Assembly (NCBI RefSeq): GCF_020360975.1 | Contig: NW_025408667.1 | Location: forward strand, 2,666,001 to 2,730,000 | Length of the DNA: 64,000 bases | Direction of reading: 5' to 3' | Source of the DNA: Hirsutella rhossiliensis | Taxonomy: Eukaryota > Ascomycota > Sordariomycetes > Hypocreales > Ophiocordycipitaceae | Shown here: in pieces, positions 13,430 to 25,446 of the stretch | Numbering within the stretch: position 1 is the first letter of the stretch | Layout of the letters: every line of letters starts with the position of its first letter | Notes under the pieces: model-generated | The model's database searches: none | Told to the model about the DNA's origin: nothing | Seen by the model: the letters and a program-made list of their open reading frames with translations, nothing else | Program-made: the position numbers and the translations under genes

Positions 13430-16400
13430 CTAAAGGCCTAGACTAGCTATTAAATATATATATAGACTCTAGTATAGCCCGCTCTATAATTAAGGAAGAC
13501 TAGCTTAACTACTTTAACGATATAACCCTCGATATAACTTAGTAGGTCCTACTATCTAGTATAGGGAAAAGCTAAACTAAGGGTTAGGCGACCTTAATAA
13601 TAAATATCCTAGGAAAATAAGGAATAGGATTTAAGGTTAAATAATTTACTATTAGCGCTTAGGTAGTCTAGACCCTATCTATAGGATTATTACTTAGATA
13701 AGATTTCTTAGTACTTAACGAAGTTAATATCTTAAATTCTAAGGGAATAATATCTATTAGCTTATATAGCAACCTAATAGTTATAGCTCGCTCGACCTAA
13801 TAGGGCTACGCGATCTATTATTAGGTTACGTACTAAGCCGACGTTAACGTCCCTATATATAGGATAGAACGCCTACTAGCGTAGATTAAGGATATACTAA
13901 GAGATCGTAACTTAGTATTCTTTCTAAGAGACCTATTATTAGCTTATAACTTAATCTAAGGTATAAATCTAGTTATAGTAGTTAATACTACCGCTCGCTA
14001 TATTAGATTTAAGAAAGGATAGTACTTAGGAATATTAATAGACCTTAGCGACGAAATATAGTTTTTATAGATCGACCTACCTAAGGAAACCCTAGCTAGG
14101 GTAACTCTAACTAAAGAGCCGGCCTTATAGAAAACTATAGAATATAGCGACCTATACTAAGTTACTAACCTATTAATAGAAACCCTAGAGGAAGGGAGCC
14201 CTAAGTTTACTAAAGAGGAACTCCCTTTATAGATATATAGATAGACTCTAAACTATAAGATCGGGATTATACGAGACTATAGCTTCCTAGAAATAACTAC
14301 TTTAAAGGACGTTAAAATCTATAATTAGGACCCTATATTTATAGAAAAGATCTAATATATAGTCGCTTCCTTCCCGACCCTATAAAAGGACTAAGGTACT
14401 ATTAAGGTCTACCTAGACTACTATATATATATTCCGCTAATAGAAAATTAGTACTTATATAAACTAGCGTTTAGGGCTTACCCGCTTAGCTAGAAGGATA
14501 AGGTATTAATCGACTAGACCTACGAGGACCTATACTAAAAGGGGCGTATAAAATAGGCTATAGAGGTAACCCCGTTCGCTTACCCTATATTTATAGTCTA
14601 GAGAACTATATATAGTAATAAAAAGGGCTAAATAGTAATAGACCTATGCGCTTTTAATAGCGTAGCTATCTTAGACTCCTACTTAATACCGCTTTAAGGA
14701 AATATAATCTAGAAGCTATAGGGGAAACGCTTTATTTCTACTATAGACGCTTAGTCTTTCTTTTATTAGTTCCTTATCTATAAGGAGTATTAAGAAAGGT
14801 TTATAGTAATTAGCTATAGAGGCTTAAAACGACTAACGGTAGCCTTAATAGGATATAAGAACTTACCTATATACGTCTAAAGATTTATAGACTAAATCCT
14901 TTAAGAATATATAGAATATTCCTTTAAGTATATCGATAATATTATAATATACTTAGATATAAAAGACAACTACGTTCGTTACCTTTAAGCTATCTTCTAA
15001 CTCTTTATAGACTATAACCTAGCCTTAGCTAGATCGAAATTATTCCTAGGCTACTTATTTATAGAACTATTAGGATTTTAAGTCGATAGTATCGGCCTAA
15101 TAAATACTAAAGAATAAGTATAGGTATTATAAGACATAGAGTTTCTAAATACCTTATAAGTACTAGAAAAGTAGCTCGGCTTAGTTAACTAGCTATAGTA
15201 CTTAGTAGCCTACTTCTCTTAAAGGGTAGAGGCGCTCTAAGTTTAGAAAATAGTAATACTTAAGAAAGTATAGGATAGTTAAGCGCTACTTAAAGGATCG
15301 GTAAGGAATAAATATACCTTTAAGGCAACGTACTAACCTTCCTTAGCGGAGGAATAAGCCTTCTAAGATATTATAAACGCTCTTATAAAACTAACGCGGC
15401 TATACTATTTCGACCTATAATAGCTATTATTCCTATAAATCGACGCTAGCCGCGAGCTAAGCTTTACGGTAATAGCCTTTTACCTTATACTAGGGGTAGA
15501 CTAGAACCTAGGAAGGACCCCGCCTTAGATAAGTATCTAGCTAATCCTTTACCTTAGTAAACGCTTAACTAGCGGAGAACCTAGATACTAGCCTACTAAA
15601 CTTAAAGTTACTTATCTTTCTTAGGTATATTAAAAGCTCTAGTTATATATTATCTCTACCTTACTACTAAAGGTCGTTATACTAACTAACTACGCTACTA
15701 TTAGCGTAATCCTAAAGTAAATATCGCTATTTACTATTAGTATAAAGACTAATAATCGGGTTATACTTACTTTATAGTACCTTAGCTAGTTTCCTTTAAA
15801 GGTCTACTATATTCCTAGAACCGCTAATATCCTTACCGATATACTATCTTAATTACTATTTATAATACCTAGGAAATATAAACCTAGGAAAATAGACCGC
15901 GTTTAAGAAGATAAAGCGCTAGTTAAATACGTATATATAGTTATAGAATCCTTTATTTAACCTAACCTACGCTAGAAGATCTAAGGAGTATATATAGAAG
16001 AACTAAGGTAGGCCGGTATACTAAAGTAGCTTAAAAACAATAAGTCCTAGGTCGGTCTCCTATTTATTTAGTAGAACAGGTTACTTTACTTAGTTAAGTT
16101 TAAAGGTCGTTATTAGCTCTATATCCCTACTATTTACGCTAAGGAAATTATCGCTAACGACTATATATATAAATTTTACCTTAGACGGCGAAGGATATAA
16201 GAGGAGTTATCCTTTATATTCGCTATTACTAGCTTTAAGAAACTTATTAATAGCTTTATCGATAAGTATAACGCTTACTATAGGAACTAAACTAACTAGT
16301 TAAAGGCCCTTAGTAAGTTAGTTCTAATTACGTTCTTAGCCTTACCTTTTTATACGATCGCTATAGATTTCGTTATAAGACTCTTAGACGTCCCTATAGA

Positions 16401-17390
16401 CCGAACTTTATAGATACTACTTATTAAGGTCTACTATAATATACTACTAACGGTAACCGATAAGTTCTTAAAAATAAGGCTCCTTATCTTAGGCTATAAT
16501 TAGTTTACTATTTACTAAGTTAATACGCTATAACTAAGGGATTCCCGCTTAGATTATCTCTAACTAGGACCCTAAGTTCCTTTCGGCGTTCTAAAAAGGA
16601 CTATAGATAGCGTATAGGTCTAAGTTACTAGTATCTATAGCTTAGTATCCTTAGACTAACGGCTTATTAAAATAACGTAACTAGGTAGTTAAAACCGCGC
16701 TTTAGTTTTTTACGACCGACTTCCTATCCTATTAATAGGTCGACGCGTTACTACTACTTTAATTTACCCTTAATAACTCTTACTCCGCGGTAATTAGTAC
16801 TTTTCTAAGTAAGCTATTAACTAGGATATAGATAGATAATAGTAAGCGATACCTTAGAGAAGGCCCTTTATAAATAGATAGGGAGATACTTTAAGACTAA
16901 GCTAAGATCTCGATCGCCCTAGCTTAAGTAGGAATAAAAAAGCGGTATAATATAAAGTACCGAGTACTAAAGTTTAAACCTAGAGACTAGGTATAGCTCT
17001 AGCTAGGGAAAGGATATAGCGTAGCTAACGGATAGGTAGTAAAGTTAAAGGAACGCTATATAAGACCGTTCGAAGTCCTTAAGCGGATCGGCTATTTAGC
17101 CTACCGCTTCGACCTAGCCGGATCCCTAAATATCTACGATATCGTTTCTATCGCGTAGCTATAGCTAGCCGAACGACTAAACGCCCGACCTAGCCCGGAA
17201 CCTAATACTAACTACTAAGAAGTCGAAAGAATCCTTAACTCTAGAACTTATAGATATAGCTAAGGGACCGCTCGTATAAAATACCTTATTAGCTAAAAAG
17301 GCTAGCTAAGTAGCTATAATTCCTAGGTAGCCGCTAAGGATATCGTCGCTAAAGACCTTATCGAAGAATTTACTATATAGTAAGGAGTAT
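13430..17390 (+). pseudogene. Gypsy pol relic: protease, RT, RNase H, integrase, chromodomain
   Basis: The order is readable despite stops. A retropepsin-like YIDSSIARS lies near 13464. Reverse transcriptase spans about 14390-15020, with IVIDLRAFNSVAILDSYLIP, FISTIDA, VALIGYKNLPIYVQRFID and YIDNIIIYLDI (normally YIDDIVIYS). RNase H (15410-15730) has a YLSKRLTSGEPRY segment. Integrase follows, and its C-terminal part near 17035-17110 reads VVKLKERYIRPFEVLKRIGY. The end (about 17215-17375) is a chromodomain: EVERILNSRTYRY, then KYLI, then a KG motif. This places the element among chromoviruses, whose chromodomain is thought to guide integration to heterochromatin. Confidence 0.85.
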
Positions 17391-17639
17391 TATAAGGTCG
17401 TATTACCTATACCTAAAAGCTCCGCTCGCGCGCTATATAATAGTACGAGCTACTATAGCTAGGGGAGAAATAATAGTACGTAGTACGCGCCGTTATTATT
17501 CGTTCTCCTAGAAGTCTAAGAACGGGTTAACTAACTAATAGTATTAATAGGCCGCCCGCGGCGAACGGTAACTTAATTCTATATTTACCTACGTTTATTT
17601 TTATTTTAGGAACCTAATTTCCCTATTCTTTTATACTCC

Positions 17640-19480
17640 CTTTTTTATATTAAACCGCGCCCCTCTTATACCTATATTCGAGGTTCCCGCTATCTAGGGC
17701 TATAAGTATTATAGTAAGGACCTAGTATTTCGCTAGTATTTCTACGACTAAATCTACCGCCGACCGCTACGCTTAAGCCTTAAGGGATTCTACTAAGTAG
17801 TTTAATTATATAGGAATAAGGTAGAGCTCCTCTATAACCTTAAGTCTAATATAGCTATATTTACTAAGTAGAAATAGGATAATTATAGTATATATACTAA
17901 CTACCGCGACCTCCTTATAAGAGAAGGGTATAATCTTAACGTAGGCTTAGTAGAAAACGGTATATACTATACCCCTTTATCTCTTTCCCTAGCTAAAGCC
18001 TATAATCTACGTAAACGTAACTAGCTATACTTCTCTATACCTTATAGTATCGCCGCTTATTATATTACTACTATAACTCCTATAACTACCTAAACTAAGG
18101 TAAACGCAACGTTAACTATCCGACTATAGTAGGTCGGCGCTTCCTATCGCCCTATTCCTAGCACTCTATTACGCGTTTGCTTTAATAACTATGCCCTATC
18201 GCTATTAAGCTCTAGTAATTTATCTAGTAACTCGCTACCCTTAGTTTCCGGTATTATAAGGAAAACCCCTAGTACCCCTTAAAACGCCCGTAGGTAGTTT
18301 GCCCTATCGTTTAATAAGGACGAGCTTCTTCCCTTATCGCTACGCGACCTAGATAGAGCTATCTTCCCTAATAAAACTAAGAGGATAACTAGCGCTCTTA
18401 GAACCGCGTAGATCGCTACTATCTTAGCCGATATCGTTAATAAGCTCCTATTTAAATAGGTAGCCTCTATAGACGCTAAGATACTTAAGATTATCGCTAC
18501 TATTACTAGTATAAAGTGCCTCCTTACCTATCTAAAGATATTTAAGGCCGCCGCTATAGAGGAGCGCGAGGCCTCTAGTATACTAAGAACTTATAAGTTT
18601 AAAGAGACCCTTAAGCGTACCCTAGCTAGGACTAGAGGATCTAGTATAGTAGACCTTATATTTAACGAGCTATTAAGGAACTTATTCGCTAAACGCTTAC
18701 TTACCGCCGCCGCGGCCTTACCCTCTACTCCCTCTAAGCGGGCTAACTTATTCGCCGAGGAATAGGCCCCGATACTAGTCTAATAAAAGCTTAACCCCTT
18801 CTAGGTTCTAAGCCGCGGAAAGCTTAGACTATTCCCTATCGTACCTTTTATAGTATACTACGATAACCCGGGCGATACTAATAGCTATATAGGTATTATT
18901 TACTCTAGGTTAGAAGCGCTAGTCTATAGAGCCCTATACGCGGCCGTAATCTAGGTAAATTTATTCGCCGCTATCTATAAGGAGGCCGACGCTAACCTCT
19001 CGCTCGGCTAGTACGCTGCCCTTACTAAAGTGCCCGCTAGCTTTATCTATTAGTTTACGTTCGCCGCTTACCTCTTAGACGACTCGCCTAAGCTCGCTAT
19101 AGCTTATTAAAGAGCCGCCTACGTCGGCCCCCTATATATACTAGCCGCGGCCCGCCCCTATATAGCTAACGTAATAGCCTATTTTAACTTATTAGACTAG
19201 AAGTTTACCGACGTATACTTAAGCGGATTTTAGAACCTAGGCCTAACTATATAAGCACTAGTAGTAGTAATCTATAACTAAATTCTAGCCTCTTATAATA
19301 GACTAGCTATAATACTCTTAGTAGAACCGGCCGTAAATAACGCTTATAGCGTGCCTATCTATAGAGCCTTTAATATATAGGATGCCCCGGCCGACGTGCT
19401 AGTAGGCCCTAAGGAACTAATAAAGGAGGAGGCTAAGGAGGAAATCCCCCGCCCTACCCCTACCCCCGCGGCGTAAGATA
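17640..19480 (+). pseudogene. Extra ORF between pol and the 3' LTR, function unknown
   Basis: After the chromodomain a further plus-strand frame of roughly 600 codons reaches almost to the 3' LTR. The best part (about 18430-19470) is Ala/Leu-rich and helical, with stretches such as DIVNKLLFK, KETLKRTLARTRGSSIVDL, NELLRNLFAKRLLTAAAA and FIYQFTFAAYLLDDSPKLA, and an acidic then Pro-rich end (KEEAKEEIPRPTPTPAA). The only stops are TAA/TAG. The reverse copy at 61963-64000 carries the same region. It has no envelope-like signal or membrane segment that I can see, and I recognise no family. Confidence 0.55.
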
Positions 19481-19851
19481 GTCGGATACTAGGTTAGTCT
19501 CGTAGTATCCCTAGCCCTATTTATTTTATTACTAGCTTAGCTATAAAGCGCCCCCGGTTATAATTAGTTTTCCCCGGCTTAGCTATACTACGCCCCCGGC
19601 CTTACTTATTTATTACCTTAGTTTAGCTACTTAGCGCCCTTAGTCCTAATAGTATTTTACTCCTAGCTTAGCTACCTCGCGCCCTTAATATTAGTCGCAC
19701 TAAGTTACGTTCTAGATAAAAGATAAGTTATTCCTTATATTAACCTTAGAAATCTATATAACTCTACTACGATTCCCTATTAGCGTGACTCCCGCCTAAA
19801 TACCGCGGGAAACTAATAAGGACGTTAGTTAATTCTTTTACCCTAGGTATT

Positions 19852-20537
19852 TATTACGGGATACCCTACGGTCGATAATCTAGGTACTTATAACGATATT
19901 AGCTTCCCTCCTTAAGGCTCCCCGTAGAAGAAGGAACCTAGAAGCTACCGGGTAAACTCTAGGAAATTACCCGGAAATCCTAGAAATAATAACCGAGTAG
20001 ATTATATAGATATTTTATAGAGATTTCCCTTAGGGATATATTATATAGGAAATATACTATAATTTCCTAAGTAATAATAGTTCCTTAGGGATTATACCGA
20101 TATTTCCCTAAGAAGTTACTATAAAGATATAGCGGGGAAATTATAGAGAAATACCTATGCCTACCTAGGGAAAATACTAAGAAATGCCGCTAATATACTA
20201 TACTACTATCGCACGATTATAAGGTTAAGATATTACTTAGTTAAAGCCCTAAGTAAGGTCCTACGCTCGCTATAGTATATATAGAAGATAGAGAACCTAC
20301 TAGATCTTAGGCGGGTAAAGAAGAATATAGATAGTTATTACTACTCTTACTTTAACTTATAAGACCGGTAGCTAGTCCGTATTTAATACGCATAATAACG
20401 TACGGTAGCTAGTCTATATAATACGTTTAATTACGTACGGTAGCTAGTCCGTTTAATTACCTATTAGACCCGCACCGGATCTAGGCAGACGGTAAGGTTA
20501 ACGTACTAGCCCCGTACCGAGGGACTAGTATATAATA
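19852..20537 (+). repeat. 3' LTR of the chromodomain Gypsy
   Basis: Same 686-bp length as the 5' LTR and followed by the duplication tagcg. It keeps more CG, CA and TG than the 5' LTR (for example GCACCGGATC against GTACTAGATC types of change), so RIP struck the two LTRs unequally. Confidence 0.9.
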
Positions 20538-20729
20538 TAGCGCGTGCGCCCCTCTACTACTTAGAGTACGTTTACCCGCGCCTCCCGGCGCGGGCACTTT
20601 AAAAACTAGTAGGATTTACTGCTATAGCCTATATAGCGACCCTCCTATCGCTACCTCTTTCTATCCTTAGTCCTTAAGGCGGAGATAGAGATATCTATAG
20701 TATTACTAGTATTATCCTCTTCTTATACT

Positions 20730-21483
20730 ATAAAAGAAGATAAAAAAAGAAACTTATTACTACTAAGCTTATAAAGAAGGTAAATAAGATCGGTATATAT
20801 ATTTAGTAGTATAGACCTTTCGCTTAAATAGGTACGCTAATCTATATTTAAGCTTATAACGAGGTAATTATACTTTACCGCGTTAGGCTAGCTATATATA
20901 TCTACTTAATAAAGCACCTCTTCGAACTATATAAGGTAGGCCGGAATAGCTTTACTCCGCTTTTAACGGAGCGTTATAAGCTCCTAGCCTACTAACTTAG
21001 CTATATTAAGTTCGCCGTAATTAGTATAGAGCTTTATAAGGAGGTCGGCTAGTCTATTTATACTAGTACGCGTAACTAGTAAGAGATACCTTTATAGGCG
21101 TAAGGATAGGCTCGTATAAAGATAGTCGAATTAGGCGCGGATATCCCCTATTACGGCGCTATCGGTATAGAGCTTTGCTTCTATATAAAGTAGCTATAGC
21201 TCGAGCTCCGCGGAGGAGCCGTCGAACTTACTAAGGTGCGGTAGTACCGCTCTTAGTCGTGCGGAGCCCTACTATTATAAGAGGCTTTTAATTGCCTAGG
21301 CGAACTAAGTATTACGTTCGCCTTAATTTTATAACTATAGGAGTATAGATATTTCGCGTATATATATACCGGCGCGGGCGGTTTAACTAGACTAGGTAAT
21401 TAAACGTCGGCTTTAAAGGCAGCTAAAAATAGCTATTCTATATATAGGGATATAGAGAGGGTAAAATAAAGGGTAGATTATAC
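20730..21483 (+). pseudogene. Decayed ORF of the outer non-autonomous element
   Basis: A single plus-strand frame with only TAA/TAG stops runs from about 20730 toward the right LTR. It starts basic (KKKLITTKLIKKVNKIG), continues through VIILYRVRLAIYIYLIKHLF, LLTERYKLLAY and IKIVELGADIPYYGAIGIE, and reaches a Gly-rich YIYTGAGGLTRLGN. It may be a gag-like protein of a non-autonomous element, but I recognise no domain, and open length alone means little where TG is depleted. Confidence 0.4.
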
Positions 21484-21660
21484 TATTGCGGAGTAGGTAG
21501 AGGCGTAGGCTTAGGTATGGTCCGTTAAAAGAAGGTTAATAATCTACGAGGGAGAAAAGGAAAAGAAGTATAGGCCTAGCTTATATAGGCGCGGAGGCCG
21601 CTTATATATAGACTTAGCCTAGACCCTAGTCTAGGCCTATATAGGGTAAAAGCCCTTATA
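21484..21660 (+). repeat. Right 177-bp LTR of the outer element
   Basis: Full-length match to 10004-10180, followed by the duplication attag at 21661-21665. It is less altered by RIP than the left LTR. Confidence 0.85.
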
Positions 21661-21665
21661 ATTAG

Positions 21666-22157
21666 AGGTATAATCTATAATATCGCGCGATCTTTACTTA
21701 TTTCTACCGTAATAATAAATATATATAGAGCAGTTAGTTATTTCGGTCTTTTTTATTATAGAATCTTCCCCGAACGTTAATAGAGTAATAGAGTATATTG
21801 CTATAGTTCCGATATATTTCTTAGGAGATATTAGTATGTAACTATTAATCGCCGAATAATCTTTTCTTCGCCGAAATTATAACCTCGGAGGAACTTTCCC
21901 CCGCGTATAGCTATATATAGTTATACGACTAATCTTATATAGTATAGGTTTATTAGCAATATATAGGCAATATATGGTTTATATAAACCATACGCGTATG
22001 ATTAGACAGCCTGTTAGGAGGAGATTAGGGGTCGAGATTGCTATTTTACGACGCTACGGTGTCACGGACCACGACACTTAGGGTCATCAGTTGACTTCAT
22101 AAAATATAAGTTCGGTTATTTCTATACCTGCTACGGGTGACTGCTCGTTAAAAGCTT
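21666..22157. other. Boundary between RIP-saturated and normal DNA
   Basis: CA and TG return gradually here; from about 21940 the composition approaches normal. I see no gene. A sequence starting TGTCACGGACCACGACA at 22060 resembles an LTR start but has no partner in the window. Confidence 0.5.
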
Positions 22158-22520
22158 TTAAATTGAGTAGATTCTGTATAAGTAAAGTTGGTCTAATTTG
22201 TATAGAGCGGCAACATTTTTGCGGAGCATAAGGGGGGGGTGAGCAGAAGGGGGGGTAAGCATGGTATAGGTAATGGGCTGAGGGAGGCTGGGTGACACCA
22301 GCCTCTCGACTGGAGACGTTCCAGTCTCAAATAGCAGCTTTCCAGCCTCTCGTTTGACCTGGTTGACAGCTTCCTTGTTGGCCCAGCTACCCATGTGTGA
22401 CCTGGCTGACTCAATCGAGAGACGTTCTTCGCGACAGCTACAGCCAGACCCCCCGCATTCGATGGCATTGCAGCCAACCCCGTTTATTAACATCACTTCT
22501 TTATAATCTGACTTCTTCAT
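22158..22520 (-). CDS. Short hypothetical ORF, doubtful
   Basis: A 120-codon minus-strand ORF in DNA not affected by RIP, just left of the hAT insertion. It has a Cys-rich stretch (ECGGSGCSCREE) and no recognisable domain. The C-terminal 40 residues are low in structure and come from G-rich runs. It could be the remnant of the gene whose other part lies at 25447-25735, or chance. I found no start context or partner supporting a real gene. Confidence 0.2.
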   Translation of the reverse strand: MKKSDYKEVMLINGVGCNAIECGGSGCSCREERLSIESARSHMGSWANKEAVNQVKREAGKLLFETGTSPVERLVSPSLPQPITYTMLTPPSAHPPLMLRKNVAALYKLDQLYLYRIYSI

Positions 22521-22578
22521 TAATCATATATCAATAAAGCAAGGAGTGCAATACATATCTAGCAGTCATAACATTAAC

Positions 22579-25438
22579 CAGGCTGGCAAACCACTCAATC
22601 CTGGCAACCGGTTGCTCAATCCAGTTGAGCAACTGGCAACTCAATCAACGCAATCGATGGTCGGCTGATTAAGCCGGCAATTCAATCCGATCTCGCGTTG
22701 ATTGACGGGATTGACGGAATTGCCGTTGACGGTGGAAAGTGTGTAGGGTAGATGACCAGTGGATTATATGAAGAAATCTCACCCAAGCCGAAGCGTCAGC
22801 AGCTCAGGGGCAGATTGACAATTGGACCAATCATCCATTCTGACAAGAGTCCCTTGCTGTTATGAACGCGACGCGCTCGTGTCTGAACCTGGCGTCCACG
22901 CGTTCATGAGTAAGGGGGAAAGTGACTCAATCATCGTGCCGCAATCGGGATGTTTGTAACGCCTCTCATATTATCCCACTCTTCTCTTAGATGGGCGACT
23001 ATCTCGATTCTTTGCCTTCTGCAGGCCCCCAAGGCAGTCGAGAATGGGAAACATTTCCATGGCAGCACTTTCGCGGCTACACCAAATCCCAACGCGCCGG
23101 CAAGCTCAAGTCGTGGATTTGGCGCTTTGGGTTTGACATTGAGCATCAAGACAACGGGGACAATAGGCTGTGGGTATGCGGGACCTGTTCGGTCAAGAAA
23201 TCGCCCCAAGGACCCCCAAGCTTTGCAGCGAAGGGAACGACAAATATCGAGCGCCATCTGCACGATGCGCACCGCATTTCTGGGCCGTTGGGGAAACGTC
23301 TGCCGAAAGGTACGACAACAAAGAAGCGCTCTATCGCACAGTTCTTCGAGCTCGACGCAAACGACGGCAAAGAGCAGGCCTTGATCAACACGCTCAAGAA
23401 TCACTTTGATAAGAATGTGTTCCAATCACTCCTACTTGCTTGGATCACCGAGTCAAATGTTGCCTTTCGCGCCATCGAAGCCCCTCGATTCCGTTCTCTG
23501 CTCGACTATCTCAATCCTTCAATTGGCCTGACCCAGTCACACATGACTCACACGACCATTCGGTCCAGGCTTTTCGAAGAGTATCACCAATACAAGGGCG
23601 TTGTGGTGAAGGAATTGAAAGAGTGCCCCGGCCGTATCCATCTTGCGTTTGACGGCTGGAGATCGCCCAATCGGCACGCTGTGTACGGGATTGCTGCGTT
23701 CTACCTGTCCAAGGAAAAGCGCCCACAAAAAATACTTCTCGGAATGCCTGAGTTGCGGCAGTCCCATACTGGAGAACATCGCTTCAGGTGGCAGAAGTCA
23801 TCACCTCGTTCGAGATACAGGATAAGATTGGCTACTTCACGTTGGATAACGCGGAGAACAACGACACCGCGATGAGGGCCCTGGGTGACCAATTCAGTTT
23901 CGATGGGAGGCAAAGAAGGGTCCGCTGCTTTGACATATTATCAACCTTGTAGCGAAAGCACTGCTCTTGGAAAAGACGACGAGGTCTTCGATTCAGAAGA
24001 TCGTACCAATATTCTCGACCTGGCTCAGCACAACCTTTGGCGAAAAAGGTCCGATCGGCAAACTCCACAATCTCGTCCATTGATTCATCGATCCGACAGG
24101 CTGACCTATCTACTACGGAGCCTGCAGGAGAAGAAGGATGGTACGAAAAGGCCGGTCGACGTTGTGACCTATAACATGACGCGCTGGCTGTCTCATTACA
24201 AAATGATGGATCGGGCTCTTCCTTCGCGAATTTCTCGACGACCTTGTCGCGATCGAACGGTTCGAGCACAGCAGAGGCAGGTCGAGAAGTAGAGCCAGGC
24301 CTGCGTGTATACGAGATGAGGATTTACTGACGGAGAACGATTGGATGGTGATCAGCAATTTCCGAGATGTCCTGAGACATTTTGCCAATGCTCTCAAGGC
24401 ACTTGAAGGAGACGCGCAAGTCCGTGTCCGCAAAGACGGAGCTCATAGCCTATGGAACCGCATGGATATCATCCAGGCGTTCGAATATCTTCTGGAGAAG
24501 CTTGAAGAAGCCAAAACGATGGCCAGAGACCTGCCGGATTCTGGCCACTTCGCAATCAACGTCGAATTGGGTTGGAAAAATTGGATAAGTACTACGCGAA
24601 ACTCATCGAGTGTCCGATATACTACTCGGCCATCGCTCTGCATCCTGCCTTGCGGTTACAGTGGTTCGAAGAAGCTTGGGCTCATCGACCCGAATGGGTC
24701 ACGGAAGCCCGGCGGATCGTCCGAGCCATCTGGGAAAGTGACTATAAGTCGCTGAACGTCGAGGAGGAGGGTCCAGCCACTGCTGTGGAGAATTTCCAGC
24801 CACCCGACGATCTGGACGATTTCCAAAGTTTCGAATGAGGCACAGGTGCAATCGAGCCATATCACGAATGGTGATTACCGGCTGCCGACGCGCCCTATCG
24901 CCGACGAGTTGGATCGTTGGACCGTCGATATCGGGGCAGACGACGGGGAGATCAATGATCCATTTCAGTACTGGAAACTCAAAGAGGCGACATATCCGCG
25001 GCTGGCGCGGATGGCTTTCGATATGCTATCCGTCCCGCCCATGTCTGCCGAGTGCGAAAGGGCGTTTTCATTTGCTGGACTGATGGTTACCCGGCTGCGC
25101 AGGAGACTTGAGGTGAAGACCATCAGCGCCGCACAGTCCATCCGGTCTTGGCTGAACGCGGGATTAATACACAACTACCAGGGAGTCGTTGATCCATCGG
25201 TAGACGACAACGCCTTCGTGGAGGCCGCAGAGGATAATTCTGAGAAAGGGGAGGACGGGCCAGAGGACTTTGTCGTTATCTCCGAATAGCATATTGACAA
25301 CCGTCAACGCCAGCAATCCACGCAATCCACGCAATTGAGATTCAGATTGCTCAACGCAATCGAGGATTTGATGATGTAAGCTGGCAATCCACGCAATCCC
25401 GTCACTCGGTTGCGTTGATTGCGTGGTTTGCCACCCTG
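22579..25438 (+). mobile_element. hAT DNA transposon, complete ends, not RIP-mutated
   Basis: The ends are imperfect terminal inverted repeats: CAGGCTGGCAAACCACTCAA on the left and, reading inward, CAGGGTGGCAAACCACGCAA on the right. The 8-bp duplication acattaac flanks them exactly (22571-22578 and 25439-25446). An 8-bp TSD, CAGG termini and a transposase with BED finger and hAT dimerisation domain are diagnostic of the hAT superfamily. Both subterminal regions carry many CGCAATC / CAATCCACG motifs, likely transposase-binding repeats. CA and TG are abundant, so this 2,860-bp element escaped RIP, as a single-copy element would. Confidence 0.95.
22991..25289 (+). pseudogene. hAT transposase with BED zinc finger, broken by frameshifts
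   Basis: The first 260 codons (22991-23770) are open. A BED-type finger lies at about residues 57-95 (WVCGTC ... HLHDAH), and the RNase H-like core begins at LAFDGWRSPNRHAVYGI. The frame then shifts repeatedly: frame 2 to 1 near 23780, to 3 near 23933 ([12 protein letters not shown]), to 2 near 23965, to 3 and back between 24030 and 24090 (GPIGKLHNLVH), to 3 near 24215, to 2 near 24575, and to 3 near 24835 after a TGA. The end, DPFQYWKLKEATYPRL through SAECERAFSFAG to SIRSWL, is the C-terminal hAT dimerisation domain. None of the shifts looks like an intron. The transposase is dead but old enough to have gathered at least seven indels. Confidence 0.9.
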
Positions 25439-25446
25439 ACATTAAC

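Larger units (their letters stand above)
10759..20537 (+). mobile_element. Full-length chromodomain Gypsy retrotransposon
   Basis: Two 686-bp LTRs (10759-11444 and 19852-20537) and an exact 5-bp duplication tagcg (10754-10758 and 20538-20542) define a 9,779-bp element inserted in the internal part of the 10004-21660 element. The plus strand carries gag, protease, reverse transcriptase, RNase H, integrase and chromodomain, then an extra ORF before the 3' LTR. RIP has put stops throughout, so nothing is functional. A second copy of this family enters the window in reverse at 61257. Confidence 0.93.
10004..21660 (+). mobile_element. Short non-autonomous LTR element, interrupted by a Gypsy
   Basis: The ends are 177-bp direct repeats (10004-10180 and 21484-21660) of equal length, beginning TATTATAGAG / TATTGCGGAG and ending CTTATA, that is TG...CA after RIP. 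The 5-bp duplication attag flanks it (9999-10003 and 21661-21665). Removing the nested Gypsy (10759-20537 plus its TSD) leaves about 1.87 kb, far too small for gag-pol, so this is a non-autonomous (TRIM/LARD-like) element. A purine-rich stretch precedes the right LTR. The internal part right of the insertion holds an unknown decayed ORF. Confidence 0.85.

Noticed and set aside
1..22000. Centromere
   Set aside because: AT-rich transposon-packed DNA would fit, but nothing in the sequence separates a centromere from any other RIP-altered compartment.
22060..22157. Solo LTR starting TGTCACGGACC
   Set aside because: LTR-like start only; no end, duplication or second copy in the window.
22950..24865. 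Many overlapping ORFs of 60-160 codons on both strands in the hAT region
   Set aside because: They are shadows of the transposase frames; only the frames carrying BED, core and dimerisation motifs form the real, broken gene.
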